Below are positions 8,988-16,960 of a stretch of DNA of 39,360 nucleotides, piece after piece. Within the stretch, counting starts at the first letter, position 1, and every line of letters begins with the position of its first letter. Origin of the DNA: Provencibacterium sp. (GTDB lineage Bacteria > Bacillota > Clostridia > Oscillospirales > Ruminococcaceae). The notes under the pieces are model-generated. The model searched no databases. It saw only the letters and a list, made by a program, of their open reading frames with translations, and was not told where the DNA came from. The position numbers were made by a program, and so were the translations under genes. The stretch spans positions 1-39,360 of the forward strand of contig JAAWDS010000038.1 in the NCBI GenBank assembly GCA_022793895.1, given 5' to 3'.

Positions 8988-9134
8988 TATCGTGACTGTG
9001 ATATTGGTAAAAGCACTTATGCTAAGTATGAGGCAGGGCAACTCAATGTTCGGGCAAGTGTTTTGATAGAGCTAAAGAAAATCTATGGCTGTTCTTATGA
9101 CGATTTCTTTTTGGGGCTTGATGAGCGTGTATAA
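8988..9134 (+). pseudogene. remnant of an XRE-type helix-turn-helix regulator
   Basis: An open frame without a start codon encodes about 48 residues ending KKIYGCSYDDFFLGLDERV, after GKSTYAKYEAGQLNVRAS. This is how the second half of a small XRE/Cro-type repressor reads. A stop codon lies directly upstream (8985) in frame and the DNA-binding first half is missing. It is probably a relic of the integrative element whose integrase survives downstream. Confidence 0.5.
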
Positions 9135-9190
9135 GCGCTCACCCGTCCCCTCATACCTGTCCCGCACAGGTGCGTCTCGGTTAAACATAT

Positions 9191-9226
9191 AAAAAGCATC
9201 GGCTCCCCATGCAGGAGAACCGGTGC
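9191..9226 (-). terminator. terminator behind the excisionase-like remnant
   Basis: An imperfect stem (GCATCGG near 9196 pairs with CCGGTGC ending at 9226) is followed on the minus strand by TTTTTAT. It stands about 90 bases after the minus-strand stop at 9313. Confidence 0.55.
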
Positions 9227-9312
9227 CCTTTGCATATATCCTGTATAAATCCAGCAGAAGTGGAAAACAACGTGACAGCCATTTTGTCCGTCACGTCAGG
9301 TATCTTTGCTAC

Positions 9313-9468
9313 TCATTCCGCCCTCCGGCGCGGGCACCTCCCCACTACCGTGATATACCCCCTCTCCTTCAGCTCCCGGTTCATCCCCCGCACAATCTGG
9401 TAAGCCTTGCTCCTGCTGACCCCCATCATCTCCGCCACTTCTTCCGCCGTTATAATACGCTTCCACGC
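9313..9468 (-). pseudogene. excisionase-like HTH protein, 5' end missing
   Basis: The minus strand encodes RIITAEEVAEMMGVSRSKAY, then QIVRGMNRELKERGYITV, and ends PRRRAE. This is the compact helix-turn-helix protein that usually stands just before tyrosine integrases of Firmicutes islands and serves as excisionase or regulator. No ATG, GTG or TTG with a ribosome binding site precedes it. The similarity stops at a small palindrome (TTCCAC-GCCA-GTGGAA, 9461-9476). Here it points away from the integrase instead of towards it, which suggests rearrangement. Confidence 0.55.
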
Positions 9469-9470
9469 CA

Positions 9471-9572
9471 GTGGAATGCGTACAGCCGGAAGAGCTGGAT
9501 GAAGACGAACGGATCAGAAAGCATAACGCCTATCTGGAAAACCAGAATGCACAAAAGAAGAAAGGGGGATAA
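9471..9572 (+). pseudogene. C-terminal remnant of an unknown element protein before the integrase
   Basis: A frame rich in charged residues (PEELDEDERIRKHNAYLENQ and a lysine-rich end) runs to a stop 29 bases before the integrase. There is no ribosome binding site at its first GTG, so it is read as the tail of a truncated gene. Its product family is unknown to me. Confidence 0.3.
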
Positions 9573-9601
9573 GGTCTGGCAATCTCAAGGAAGGAGATTC
9601 T

Positions 9602-10678
9602 ATGTCCGTAACCAAAGATAAAAATGGAAAATGGATGTCCCAAATCCGCGTCAGGGATTGGACGGGGAAGGAAATCCACAAAAAGAAAAGAGGCTTCCCA
9701 ACGAAACGGGAAGCCCTGCAATGGGAGCATGCATATATCAGCCAGGCTGACGGGAGCTTAGGGATGGGTTTCAAAGACTTCATCGAGCTCTACATGCAGG
9801 ATATGGGGAAAAGGCTGAAAGCCTCGACGGTAGCCAACAAGCATTTCCTCATTGACCTGAAGATCACGCCGTTCTTTGGCAGAATGCCGCTCAATGAAAT
9901 CAAACCTACCCATATCCGACAGTGGCAGAACCAGCTGAGCTCTTACTGTGATGAAAACGGCAGGCCCTACTCGCAGACTTACCTTAAGACCATCCATAAC
10001 CAACTGACGGCTATCTTTAACTATGCAGTCAAGTATTATGGCTTAAAGGAGAACCCCTGCCATAAAGCCGGAAGTATGGGGAAGAAGAACGCCGGGGAGA
10101 TGAGCTTCTGGACGAAGGAGGAGTTTGCCGCCTTTATCGAAGCGGTCAAGGACAAGCCGGCCTCTTATGCCATCTTCATGACGCTCTACTACACCGGCAT
10201 ACGGGAGGGGGAGCTGTTGGCCTTAACCCCTGCGGATATCGACCTCGGCAAGTCCACCCTGCGTGTTAACAAGAGCTATCAGCGGCTGGGCGGGGAGGAT
10301 GTTGTGAGCTCCCCAAAGACGCCGAAGAGCAACCGGGTGATACCCATTCCGGAGAAGCTCTGCGACTGCCTGCGGGTGTATATGGGGCAGTGTTATGGGC
10401 TGCAAGAGAATGACCGGCTGTTCCCTTACGCCAAGTATTTCCTAAGCCATGAGATGGAGCGCGGCTGCAAGCGCTCTGGTGTTAAAAGGATCAGGATTCA
10501 CCAGATCCGCCACAGCCACGCGAGCCTTCTAGTCGAGATGGGTGTCTCCCCGCTGCTGATTGCAGAACGTCTCGGCCATGAGCGGATACAGACCACGATG
10601 GAGACCTACAGCCATCTCTACCCGAACAAGCAGGCCGAAGTAGCCAGGCAGCTTGACGGACTCATGCCCGAAAGCTGA
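9602..10678 (+). CDS. int: Tyrosine recombinase / integrase
   Basis: The 358-residue protein has the full phage-integrase layout. An N-terminal AP2-like arm-binding domain (KNGKWMSQIRVRDWTGKEIHK) comes first, then a SAM-like core-binding domain near residues 60-150. The catalytic domain carries Arg in YTGIREGELL, the HQIRHSHASLL box, LGHERIQTT, and the nucleophile Tyr in METYSHLYP. AAGGAAGGAG precedes the ATG. It ends about 110 bases from the 3' end of guaA and so probably catalysed integration there. Its usual partner, an excisionase, is broken, so the element may be stuck. Confidence 0.93.
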   Translation: MSVTKDKNGKWMSQIRVRDWTGKEIHKKKRGFPTKREALQWEHAYISQADGSLGMGFKDFIELYMQDMGKRLKASTVANKHFLIDLKITPFFGRMPLNEIKPTHIRQWQNQLSSYCDENGRPYSQTYLKTIHNQLTAIFNYAVKYYGLKENPCHKAGSMGKKNAGEMSFWTKEEFAAFIEAVKDKPASYAIFMTLYYTGIREGELLALTPADIDLGKSTLRVNKSYQRLGGEDVVSSPKTPKSNRVIPIPEKLCDCLRVYMGQCYGLQENDRLFPYAKYFLSHEMERGCKRSGVKRIRIHQIRHSHASLLVEMGVSPLLIAERLGHERIQTTMETYSHLYPNKQAEVARQLDGLMPES

Positions 10679-10701
10679 TGCCTACAAAAATTCCCGCATT
10701 T

Positions 10702-10719
10702 GTAGCCATTTCGTAGCCA
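10702..10719 (+). repeat. paired GTAGCCA repeats, possible integrase arm sites
   Basis: GTAGCCA occurs at 10702-10708 and 10713-10719, one helical turn apart, between the integrase stop and the guaA end. Integrase arm sites have this look, but two 7-mers are thin evidence. Confidence 0.25.
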
Positions 10720-10733
10720 CTCAAAATGGAAAA

Positions 10734-10769
10734 GCTCATAGAATGGCATAACTAAGCCATTCTATGAGC
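10734..10769 (-). terminator. terminator of guaA
   Basis: A perfect 14-bp stem (10734-10747 with 10756-10769, 8-base loop) is followed on the minus strand by TTTTCCATTTT. It lies 19 bases after the guaA stop. On the plus side only A-rich sequence follows, so it acts mainly on guaA. Confidence 0.7.
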
Positions 10770-10787
10770 CAAAAAATCATAAATTTT

Positions 10788-12320
10788 CTATTCCCACTCG
10801 ATCGTTGCCGGCGGCTTGCTGGTGACATCATACACGATCCGGTTTATGCGGCCCACCTCGTTGACGATGCGGATAGATGTGCGATCCAATACCTCATAGG
10901 GAAGCCGGACCCAGTCGGCCGTCATAAAGTCGGTGGTGTTCACGGCGCGTAGCGCGAGCGTATAATCGTAGGTGCGTCCGTCTCCCATCACGCCGACGGA
11001 ACGCATATCGGTTAAAACGGCGAAATACTGGCCGATGGAGCGTTCCAGTCCGGCCTTTGCCACCTCTTCCCGGAAAATGGCATCCGCTTCGCGCAGGATG
11101 GCGAGCTTTTCTTCGGTGATCTCTCCGAGCACACGGACGGCCAGCCCAGGGCCGGGAAAGGGCTGACGCCACACCAGATAATCCGGAAGCCCTAATTCTG
11201 TCCCAAGCGTGCGGACCTCATCCTTAAAAAGCAGCCGAAGCGGCTCGATGATCGCCTTGAACCCAATGGTATCCGGAAGTCCGCCGACGTTGTGATGGCT
11301 TTTGATGGTGGCGGCATCTCCTGCGCCGGATTCGATGACATCCGGATAGATCGTCCCCTGTGCAAGATAATCGACCGCCCCGATCTTCTTAGCCTCCTGT
11401 TCAAACACGCGGATGAATTCTTCGCCGATGATCCGGCGTTTAAGCTCCGGATCGGTAACGCCCCCCAGCTTGCCCAGGAAATGATCCGCCGCAGAGACCC
11501 GTACAAAACGAATGGGCATCGTTTTAAACGCACGCTCCACTTCATCCCCTTCGTCCTTGCGCATGAGACCCGTGTCGACAAAGATACAGGTCAGTTGCTC
11601 GCCAATCGCCTGGGAGAGCAGCGCTGCGCATACCGAGGAATCCACTCCGCCGGAAAGAGCGAGCAGCACCTTGCCGCCCCCTACCTTCTGCCGGACCTCC
11701 TCGATCGCCTGAGAGGCGTAGCTGCCCATTGTCCAATCCCCGCGCGCACCGCAGACATCGAACAGGAAGCCGCGCAGCATCTGAAGGCCGTTTTCCGTGT
11801 GGTTTACTTCGGGGTGATACTGCATGCCGAAGAGCCGGCGTTCTGGGTTTTCCATGGCCGCAACCGGACAGTCCGCCGTTTGTGCGACGCTTCTAAAGCC
11901 TTCCGGCAACCGGCGGATATAGTCGTTGTGGCTCATCCAAACAGCGCCTTCTTGCGGCAGATCCCGAAAGAGGGGGCTGGAGCGGTCAAACTGGGCGAGC
12001 GTTTTTCCGAACTCCTTGACCGGCGCAGAACCGACCTCCCCGCCGCAGAGCTTGGCCATCAACTGGCAGCCGTAACAGAGGCCGAGCACCGGAATCCCCA
12101 GCTCAAGAAGCGCCGGATCTACGCTGGGCGCTCCCTTTTCCGTTACGCTGTTCGGCCCGCCTGTGAAGATAATCCCGATGGGATCCCTCTTTTGGATTTC
12201 CGCGATAGGTATTGTGTAGGGAGCCACCTCGCAATAAACGTTCCATTCCCGTACCCGCCGGGCAATCAGTTGGTTGTATTGTCCGCCAAAATCTAGGATC
12301 AACACCCGTTGGTTTTTCAT
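10788..12320 (-). CDS. guaA: GMP synthase (glutamine-hydrolysing)
   Basis: The 510-residue protein converts XMP to GMP with glutamine and ATP. The N-terminal class I amidotransferase has the nucleophile in [10 protein letters not shown] and the [10 protein letters not shown] box. The ATP pyrophosphatase domain has [13 protein letters not shown]. The C-terminal dimerisation domain ends with the family's invariant TIEWE. The ATG at 12320 follows AAGGAG. A GTG at 12332 would overlap that site. Length agrees with bacterial GuaA (about 510-525). I saw no purine riboswitch upstream. Its 3' end is the insertion target of the neighbouring integrase element, and the coding end is intact. Confidence 0.97.
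   Translation of the reverse strand: MKNQRVLILDFGGQYNQLIARRVREWNVYCEVAPYTIPIAEIQKRDPIGIIFTGGPNSVTEKGAPSVDPALLELGIPVLGLCYGCQLMAKLCGGEVGSAPVKEFGKTLAQFDRSSPLFRDLPQEGAVWMSHNDYIRRLPEGFRSVAQTADCPVAAMENPERRLFGMQYHPEVNHTENGLQMLRGFLFDVCGARGDWTMGSYASQAIEEVRQKVGGGKVLLALSGGVDSSVCAALLSQAIGEQLTCIFVDTGLMRKDEGDEVERAFKTMPIRFVRVSAADHFLGKLGGVTDPELKRRIIGEEFIRVFEQEAKKIGAVDYLAQGTIYPDVIESGAGDAATIKSHHNVGGLPDTIGFKAIIEPLRLLFKDEVRTLGTELGLPDYLVWRQPFPGPGLAVRVLGEITEEKLAILREADAIFREEVAKAGLERSIGQYFAVLTDMRSVGVMGDGRTYDYTLALRAVNTTDFMTADWVRLPYEVLDRTSIRIVNEVGRINRIVYDVTSKPPATIEWE
10789..10799 (-). repeat. guaA 3'-end core (putative attachment site)
   Basis: On the minus strand this reads GAGTGGGAATA and covers the last codons of guaA. 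The same 11 bases occur inverted at 8845-8855. Confidence 0.5.
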
Positions 12321-12514
12321 CGTCCATACCACTCCTTCGATCGCCTGCCGCGGCGGTCCATTCGCTTTTTTCGCCGCCGCTGTATCTCCTATTCTCCTTT
12401 TATTTTGCCAAACTTCCTTTTAAAAAGCAAGAAAAATCGGCGTCCGGCGCTTCAATATGGGCATCTTCACCATTTCTATTCGTCCACCGCCCGCAAAAAA
12501 AGTGAGGCGGGCTA

Positions 12515-12543
12515 TTGGTGTTTGGCCGGCTTTTGTGTATAAT
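12515..12543 (+). promoter_or_regulatory. glyA promoter
   Basis: TTGGTG (12515-12520), a 17-base spacer and a perfect TATAAT (12538-12543) stand 47 bases before the glyA start. Confidence 0.65.
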
Positions 12544-12590
12544 GGTAAAGGTATAGACAACCCCTGAAAAAATGAAAGGTGGTCGAGCCC

Positions 12591-13844
12591 GTGTATAAGG
12601 ATATCATGGATACCATCGGTTTCGTGCGCAGCGCGGATCCGGAGGTTGGGGAGGCGATGGGGCTGGAGCTTCAGCGCCAGCGCCGCAACATTGAACTGAT
12701 TGCATCGGAGAACATCGTTTCCCCGGCCGTTATGGCGGCAATGGGTTCCGTCCTGACGAATAAATACGCCGAGGGTTATCCCGGTAAGCGGTATTATGGC
12801 GGCTGCGTGGATGTCGACGTGGTGGAGAACATCGCGCGCGAGCGTGCAAAAAAGCTGTTTGGCGCGGATCATGCCAATGTTCAGCCCCATTCGGGCGCGC
12901 AGGCGAACCTGGCGGTTTATTTTGCACTGTTGCAGCCGGGCGATACGGTGCTTGGCATGAGCTTGGCCGAGGGCGGCCACCTGACCCATGGTTCGCCGGT
13001 CAATCTCTCCGGCAAATATTATAACTTCGTCTCCTATGGCGTGGATGAAAAGACCCACCGGATTGATTATGAGGAGGTGCGCCGCCAGGCGCTTGCCTGC
13101 AAGCCGAAGCTGATCGTTGCCGGTGCGAGCGCCTATCCGCGCGTCATCGATTTTGAGAAGTTTGCCGCCATTGCCAAAGAGGTGGGCGCTTATTTCATGG
13201 TGGATATGGCCCATATCGCCGGCCTGGTAGCGGCGGGCCTGCATCCCAATCCGGTGCCCTATGCCGATGTCGTCACCACCACCACCCACAAGACGCTGCG
13301 CGGCCCGCGCGGCGGCCTGATCCTCTGCCGGGAGCAGTATGCCAAGCAGATCGATAAGGCCATTTTCCCCGGCACGCAGGGCGGCCCGCTTATGCACATT
13401 ATCGCCGCCAAGGCCGTCTGCTTCGGCGAGGCGCTTTCGGAGGACTTCAAGGCTTACCAGAAGCAGATTGTCGCCAACGCCAAGGCGCTGGAAAACGGCC
13501 TGCGCGCGCGCGGGTTCGATATGGTCTCCGGCGGCAGCGACAATCACCTCATCCTGCTGGATCTGCGTAAGATGGGCGTTACCGGCAAGGAGCTGGAGCA
13601 CCGGCTGGACGAGGTGTATATCACCGCCAACAAGAACGCGATCCCCAACGATCCCCAGTCCCCTTTCATCACCAGCGGCGTCCGTCTGGGCACCCCGGCC
13701 GTGACCACGCGAGGGATGGTCGAAAAGGATATGGAGGTCATCGCGGAATGTATCTATCTGGCCGCTGCCGATTTTGAGAACAGCGCCGGCCAGATCCGTG
13801 AGAAGGTGCAGGCGCTCTGCGAGCAATATCCGCTTTATGAATAG
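12591..13844 (+). CDS. glyA: Serine hydroxymethyltransferase
   Basis: The 417-residue PLP enzyme interconverts serine plus tetrahydrofolate and glycine plus methylene-tetrahydrofolate. It supplies one-carbon units, including for purines made by the neighbouring guaA pathway. Landmarks are [10 protein letters not shown] near the N-terminus, [28 protein letters not shown], and the PLP-lysine segment [18 protein letters not shown] at 12591 is preceded by AAGGTGG at 8 bases. An earlier GTG at 12579 overlaps that site. A large open frame on the opposite strand is a shadow caused by high GC. Confidence 0.97.
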   Translation: MYKDIMDTIGFVRSADPEVGEAMGLELQRQRRNIELIASENIVSPAVMAAMGSVLTNKYAEGYPGKRYYGGCVDVDVVENIARERAKKLFGADHANVQPHSGAQANLAVYFALLQPGDTVLGMSLAEGGHLTHGSPVNLSGKYYNFVSYGVDEKTHRIDYEEVRRQALACKPKLIVAGASAYPRVIDFEKFAAIAKEVGAYFMVDMAHIAGLVAAGLHPNPVPYADVVTTTTHKTLRGPRGGLILCREQYAKQIDKAIFPGTQGGPLMHIIAAKAVCFGEALSEDFKAYQKQIVANAKALENGLRARGFDMVSGGSDNHLILLDLRKMGVTGKELEHRLDEVYITANKNAIPNDPQSPFITSGVRLGTPAVTTRGMVEKDMEVIAECIYLAAADFENSAGQIREKVQALCEQYPLYE

Positions 13845-13907
13845 GATCTGGAAGAAATAGGCGGCTCGGTTTCAAAAGGAATGGGCGGCCGCTGCGAATC
13901 GATAGGC

Positions 13908-13947
13908 GGGCGGTTTTGGCTGCAAGAACGGCCTGAACCGCCCCCTT
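13908..13947 (+). terminator. terminator of glyA
   Basis: GGGCGGTT (13908-13915) pairs with AACCGCCC (13936-13943), followed by CCTTTT. It lies about 64 bases after the glyA stop. Confidence 0.5.
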
Positions 13948-14047
13948 TTCCGTCCCCGGCGGCGCCGGGCAATCCGGATAGGGCTTTCATATCCCTGTTC
14001 CCCATCCCCGCGAGGTGCGGAAGCGACTGAGTAAGGGAGCTGAAAAT

Positions 14048-15328
14048 ATGGCGTCTCCATTAGCGGATCGCATGCGTCCCACCACGCTGGACGAGGTGGT
14101 AGGACAGCGGCATATCCTGGGACCGGGGAAGGTGCTGCGCCGCTTGATCGAGGGCGGCACGATTCCCAATCTCATCTTTTACGGTCCCTCCGGCGTAGGA
14201 AAAACGACCGTTGCGCGGATTCTATCGGCCCAAGCGCACAAAAAGCTCTACCGCTTGAATGGAACCACCGCGTCCACGGCCGATATCAAGGCGATTGTGG
14301 AGGATCTTGGAAGTATTGACGCCATGGGCGGCGTTATCCTGTATCTGGATGAAATCCAGTACCTCAACAAAAAGCAGCAGCAAACGCTGCTGGAGTTTAT
14401 TGAGGATGGGTCGATTACCCTCATTGCCTCCACCACCGAGAACCCTTATTTTTATATCTACAACGCCATTCTCAGCCGTTCAACGGTCTTTGAATTTAAG
14501 CCGGTGGAGCCGCAGGATATTTTTCCTGCGCTTCTGCGCGCCAAGGGGCTGTTAGAGGAGGAAACAGGGGAGGAGCTGGTGATCTCCGAACCGGCCTTGC
14601 AGCGCATTGCCGCGCGTTCGGGCGGCGATGTCCGCCGGGCGCTGGGAAGCCTGGAGATGCTTGCCCTTTCCGCCGGCTTTGATGAAGCGGGCCGCCGGAT
14701 AGTGGCTGACGAACGGGTAGACGAGGTGACGGTCCGCGGCGGAATGCGCTACGATCGCAGCGCCGATGAGCACTATGACATCCTTTCCGCCTTTCAAAAG
14801 TCTATCCGCGGGTCGGATGAGAACGCAGCGTTGCACTATCTGTGCCGTCTGCTCGAAGCGGGCGACCTGATTTCTGCTTGCAGAAGGCTGCTGGTCTGTG
14901 CTTGTGAGGATATCGGGCTGGCCTATCCCCAGGCGATCCCGGTTGTAAAAGCCTGCGCCGATATCGCCATGCAGGTAGGGCTGCCGGAAGCGCAGCTCCC
15001 TCTGGCCGATGCGGTCATTCTGTTGTGTACTGCGCCGAAGTCCAATTCAGCGACGGCGGCGGTGGAGGCCGCCATGGCGGATATCAAAGCGGGGATGGCG
15101 GGCCCCATCCCCCGGCAGCTCCAGAACAAGCACTATGACAGCGCCGAGGTGGAAAGGAAGGGGCAGTTCTATCTTTATCCGCATGATTACCCAGGCCATT
15201 GGGTAGAACAGCAGTATCTGCCCGATGCTCTGCGCGACCGGATTTACTACCGCTTTGGGGAGAATAAGGTGGAGCAGGCGGCGCAGGGCTACCGGGAGAA
15301 GCAGCGGGCCGGTAGGGGCAGGGCGTAA
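14048..15328 (+). CDS. rarA: Replication-associated recombination protein A (AAA+ ATPase)
   Basis: The 426-residue protein is a RarA/MgsA/WRNIP1 family ATPase acting at stalled replication forks. The N-terminus has LADRMRPTTLDEVVGQRHIL, Walker A is GPSGVGKTTVA, and Walker B is ILYLDEIQYLNKKQQ. The C-terminal tetramerisation part reads AVEAAMADIKAGM and later YLYPHDYPGHWVEQQYLP. The ATG at 14048 is preceded by AGGGAG. An in-frame ATG 33 bases earlier lacks a ribosome binding site. Confidence 0.95.
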   Translation: MASPLADRMRPTTLDEVVGQRHILGPGKVLRRLIEGGTIPNLIFYGPSGVGKTTVARILSAQAHKKLYRLNGTTASTADIKAIVEDLGSIDAMGGVILYLDEIQYLNKKQQQTLLEFIEDGSITLIASTTENPYFYIYNAILSRSTVFEFKPVEPQDIFPALLRAKGLLEEETGEELVISEPALQRIAARSGGDVRRALGSLEMLALSAGFDEAGRRIVADERVDEVTVRGGMRYDRSADEHYDILSAFQKSIRGSDENAALHYLCRLLEAGDLISACRRLLVCACEDIGLAYPQAIPVVKACADIAMQVGLPEAQLPLADAVILLCTAPKSNSATAAVEAAMADIKAGMAGPIPRQLQNKHYDSAEVERKGQFYLYPHDYPGHWVEQQYLPDALRDRIYYRFGENKVEQAAQGYREKQRAGRGRA

Positions 15329-15388
15329 CCCCTCCCCGGTATCTATAAGATCAGGGCGACGGCCCTGGCAAGAAAGAGAGGGATTGGA

Positions 15389-15922
15389 ATGCCAAAAGAT
15401 ATGCGAACCTATCGCGGATATGGCCGGCGGCGTTACAGCGGCCGGGTGACGTTTTTCATCTGCCTGCTGTTTGTCGTTCTGCTTGCCGGCGTTGCGGCGG
15501 CGTTGATCCTTCTGAACCGGCCGGAGACGGTTTCCGGAGGGCCGGTGGCCGGGTTGGGCTATGATGAGACGGCGCGGGTGGGCATGCTGGAGGAGGGGGA
15601 AGCGGGCGATCTGCTGGGCCTGGATGAATTTCAGTACCGCCTGAACCGGACGCCGTCCGCCGTCAAGGGGGAGGCCAACTGGCGGATCGAAAACCCGCCG
15701 GAGAACCGGCAGCTCATGCGTGTGTCCGTCCGCCTGCCGGATGGTACGGTTCTCTATGAAACCGGGCTGATAAAGCCCTATTACTCCATCCGCACCGGTC
15801 CGCTTCTCCAGAAGCTGGAGCCGGGAATCTATAACGTGACGGCGGAGATCACCGTTTTGGATGCGGTCAGCCGCGAGCCGGTTTCCTCGGCGGAGGAGGA
15901 GCTGGTCTTGCAGGTGGAATAA
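15389..15922 (+). CDS. Hypothetical membrane-anchored protein
   Basis: The 177-residue protein has a short basic cytoplasmic start, one membrane segment at about residues 20-43, and an extracellular beta-rich domain (MRVSVRLPDGTVLYETGLIKP, then EPGIYNVTAEITVLD). The fold suggestion is an immunoglobulin-like or CARDB-like domain, but no family was recognised. It starts 60 bases after rarA, with AGAGGG before the ATG, and may be co-transcribed with it. High-GC composition matches its neighbours. Confidence 0.7.
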   Translation: MPKDMRTYRGYGRRRYSGRVTFFICLLFVVLLAGVAAALILLNRPETVSGGPVAGLGYDETARVGMLEEGEAGDLLGLDEFQYRLNRTPSAVKGEANWRIENPPENRQLMRVSVRLPDGTVLYETGLIKPYYSIRTGPLLQKLEPGIYNVTAEITVLDAVSREPVSSAEEELVLQVE

Positions 15923-16092
15923 AAGGGCTTGGCATCCGGTAGTCGTCCGGTTTGCAGAAACAGGGCCGCCCGCAAAATGTTCCGGAACCGAAGGCGCCTG
16001 TCATATCTTGAGCGGACGGATCTCTTGACCGTCTGCCTCGGTTGCCGGGAGCGGCAAGAGGGCCGCTCATTCGCCGGTGACAGCAGAGCTCT

Positions 16093-16133
16093 AAAAAAAG
16101 CAGCCGGCGGCGCAGAGAGAGCGCCGCCGGCTG
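16093..16133 (-). terminator. perfect minus-strand terminator in the aph leader
   Basis: CAGCCGGCGGCG (16101-16112) pairs perfectly with 16122-16133, with an extra closing pair and a 7-base loop. On the minus strand seven T residues follow (16093-16099). No minus-strand gene ends nearby. The only candidate is the gene at 16961-18307, whose transcript would first cross the whole aph gene in antisense. On the plus strand the same hairpin sits 7 bases before the aph ribosome binding site. Confidence 0.75.
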
Positions 16134-16156
16134 TACGTCTTAGGAGGCAACCAACG

Positions 16157-16948
16157 ATGAATATTCCAGAAAGGATCCGGCAGTTGACCGCCGGCCGGCC
16201 GTTCACGGCCGACACGGTGGGCATGTCCGGCGCGCAGATACTTTGTTTTGAGGATAGGGTCCTGAAGCTAGAAGCGATAAGCGATGAATCCGACCATGAG
16301 CGCGAGATGCTCGCTTGGCTGGAGGGAAAGCTCCCCGTGCCCAAAATCCTTTGCGCCGAGTCAAGGGACGGTCAAAACTTCCTGCTGATGAGCCGGATGG
16401 AGGGGGAAACGGCTTGCAGCCCCCGGATGCTGGACGATCCGGGGACGCTGGTAAAGCGCCTGGCGGAAGCCCTCCGCGCGCTTTGGCTGCTGGATACCGC
16501 CGGGTGCCCGAACCCCGCCTACAGCACGCTGGATCACAAGCTGCGGCTTGCGGAGCGCCGCGTTTCTGCGCACCTTTGCACGCTGGAGGATGCAGAGCCC
16601 GAAACCTACGGGGAGGAGGGCTTCTCCTCCCCGGAAGAGCTGTTGGATTGGCTCAAAGCCCACCGGCCGCAGGAGAACCTGGTTTTCTCCCATGGAGACT
16701 TCTGCCTTCCGAACATCTTCCTGTTCCCGCAGGGGGGAAGCGGCTTTATCGATCTGGGAAGGAGCGGATTAGCGGATGCTTATCAGGATATCGCCCTCTG
16801 TTACCGGAGCCTAAAGCACAACTTCGGCGGGAAGCATGGGGGAAAGGCTCATCCGGGCTTTTCTCCTGAGCGCCTTTTTGAAGAACTGGAGCTTTCGCCG
16901 GATTGGGAGAAAATCCGGTACTATACCCTCTTAGACGAGCTGTTCTAA
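16157..16948 (+). CDS. Aminoglycoside 3'-phosphotransferase-like kinase
   Basis: The 263-residue protein resembles APH(3')-III from end to end: EREMLAWLEGKLPVPKIL, the catalytic loop HGDFCLPN (Asp181, Asn186), the metal-binding IDLGRSG (Asp199), and the C-terminus DWEKIRYYTLLDELF. The spacings Asp-Asn-Asp (5 and 13) equal those in APH(3')-IIIa, so the active site looks intact. APH(3') enzymes phosphorylate kanamycin and neomycin. The actual substrate here is unproven. TAGGAGG is 9 bases before the ATG. Composition matches the chromosome and no mobility genes are adjacent, suggesting a resident rather than newly acquired gene. Confidence 0.9.
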   Translation: MNIPERIRQLTAGRPFTADTVGMSGAQILCFEDRVLKLEAISDESDHEREMLAWLEGKLPVPKILCAESRDGQNFLLMSRMEGETACSPRMLDDPGTLVKRLAEALRALWLLDTAGCPNPAYSTLDHKLRLAERRVSAHLCTLEDAEPETYGEEGFSSPEELLDWLKAHRPQENLVFSHGDFCLPNIFLFPQGGSGFIDLGRSGLADAYQDIALCYRSLKHNFGGKHGGKAHPGFSPERLFEELELSPDWEKIRYYTLLDELF

Positions 16949-16960
16949 AGGAGAATGGGG

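Noticed and set aside
12321-12514. Purine riboswitch upstream of guaA
   Set aside because: I looked for the purine aptamer core on the minus strand and found no matching three-helix arrangement.
12420-13826. Long minus-strand open frame of 468 codons opposite glyA
   Set aside because: It is the antisense shadow of glyA in GC-rich DNA: low-complexity composition, no ribosome binding site, no recognisable domain, and glyA is certain.
15929-16156. Upstream extension of the aph-like frame
   Set aside because: The TAGGAGG site and alignment with APH(3')-III place the start at 16157. The extension spans a hairpin and has no family match.
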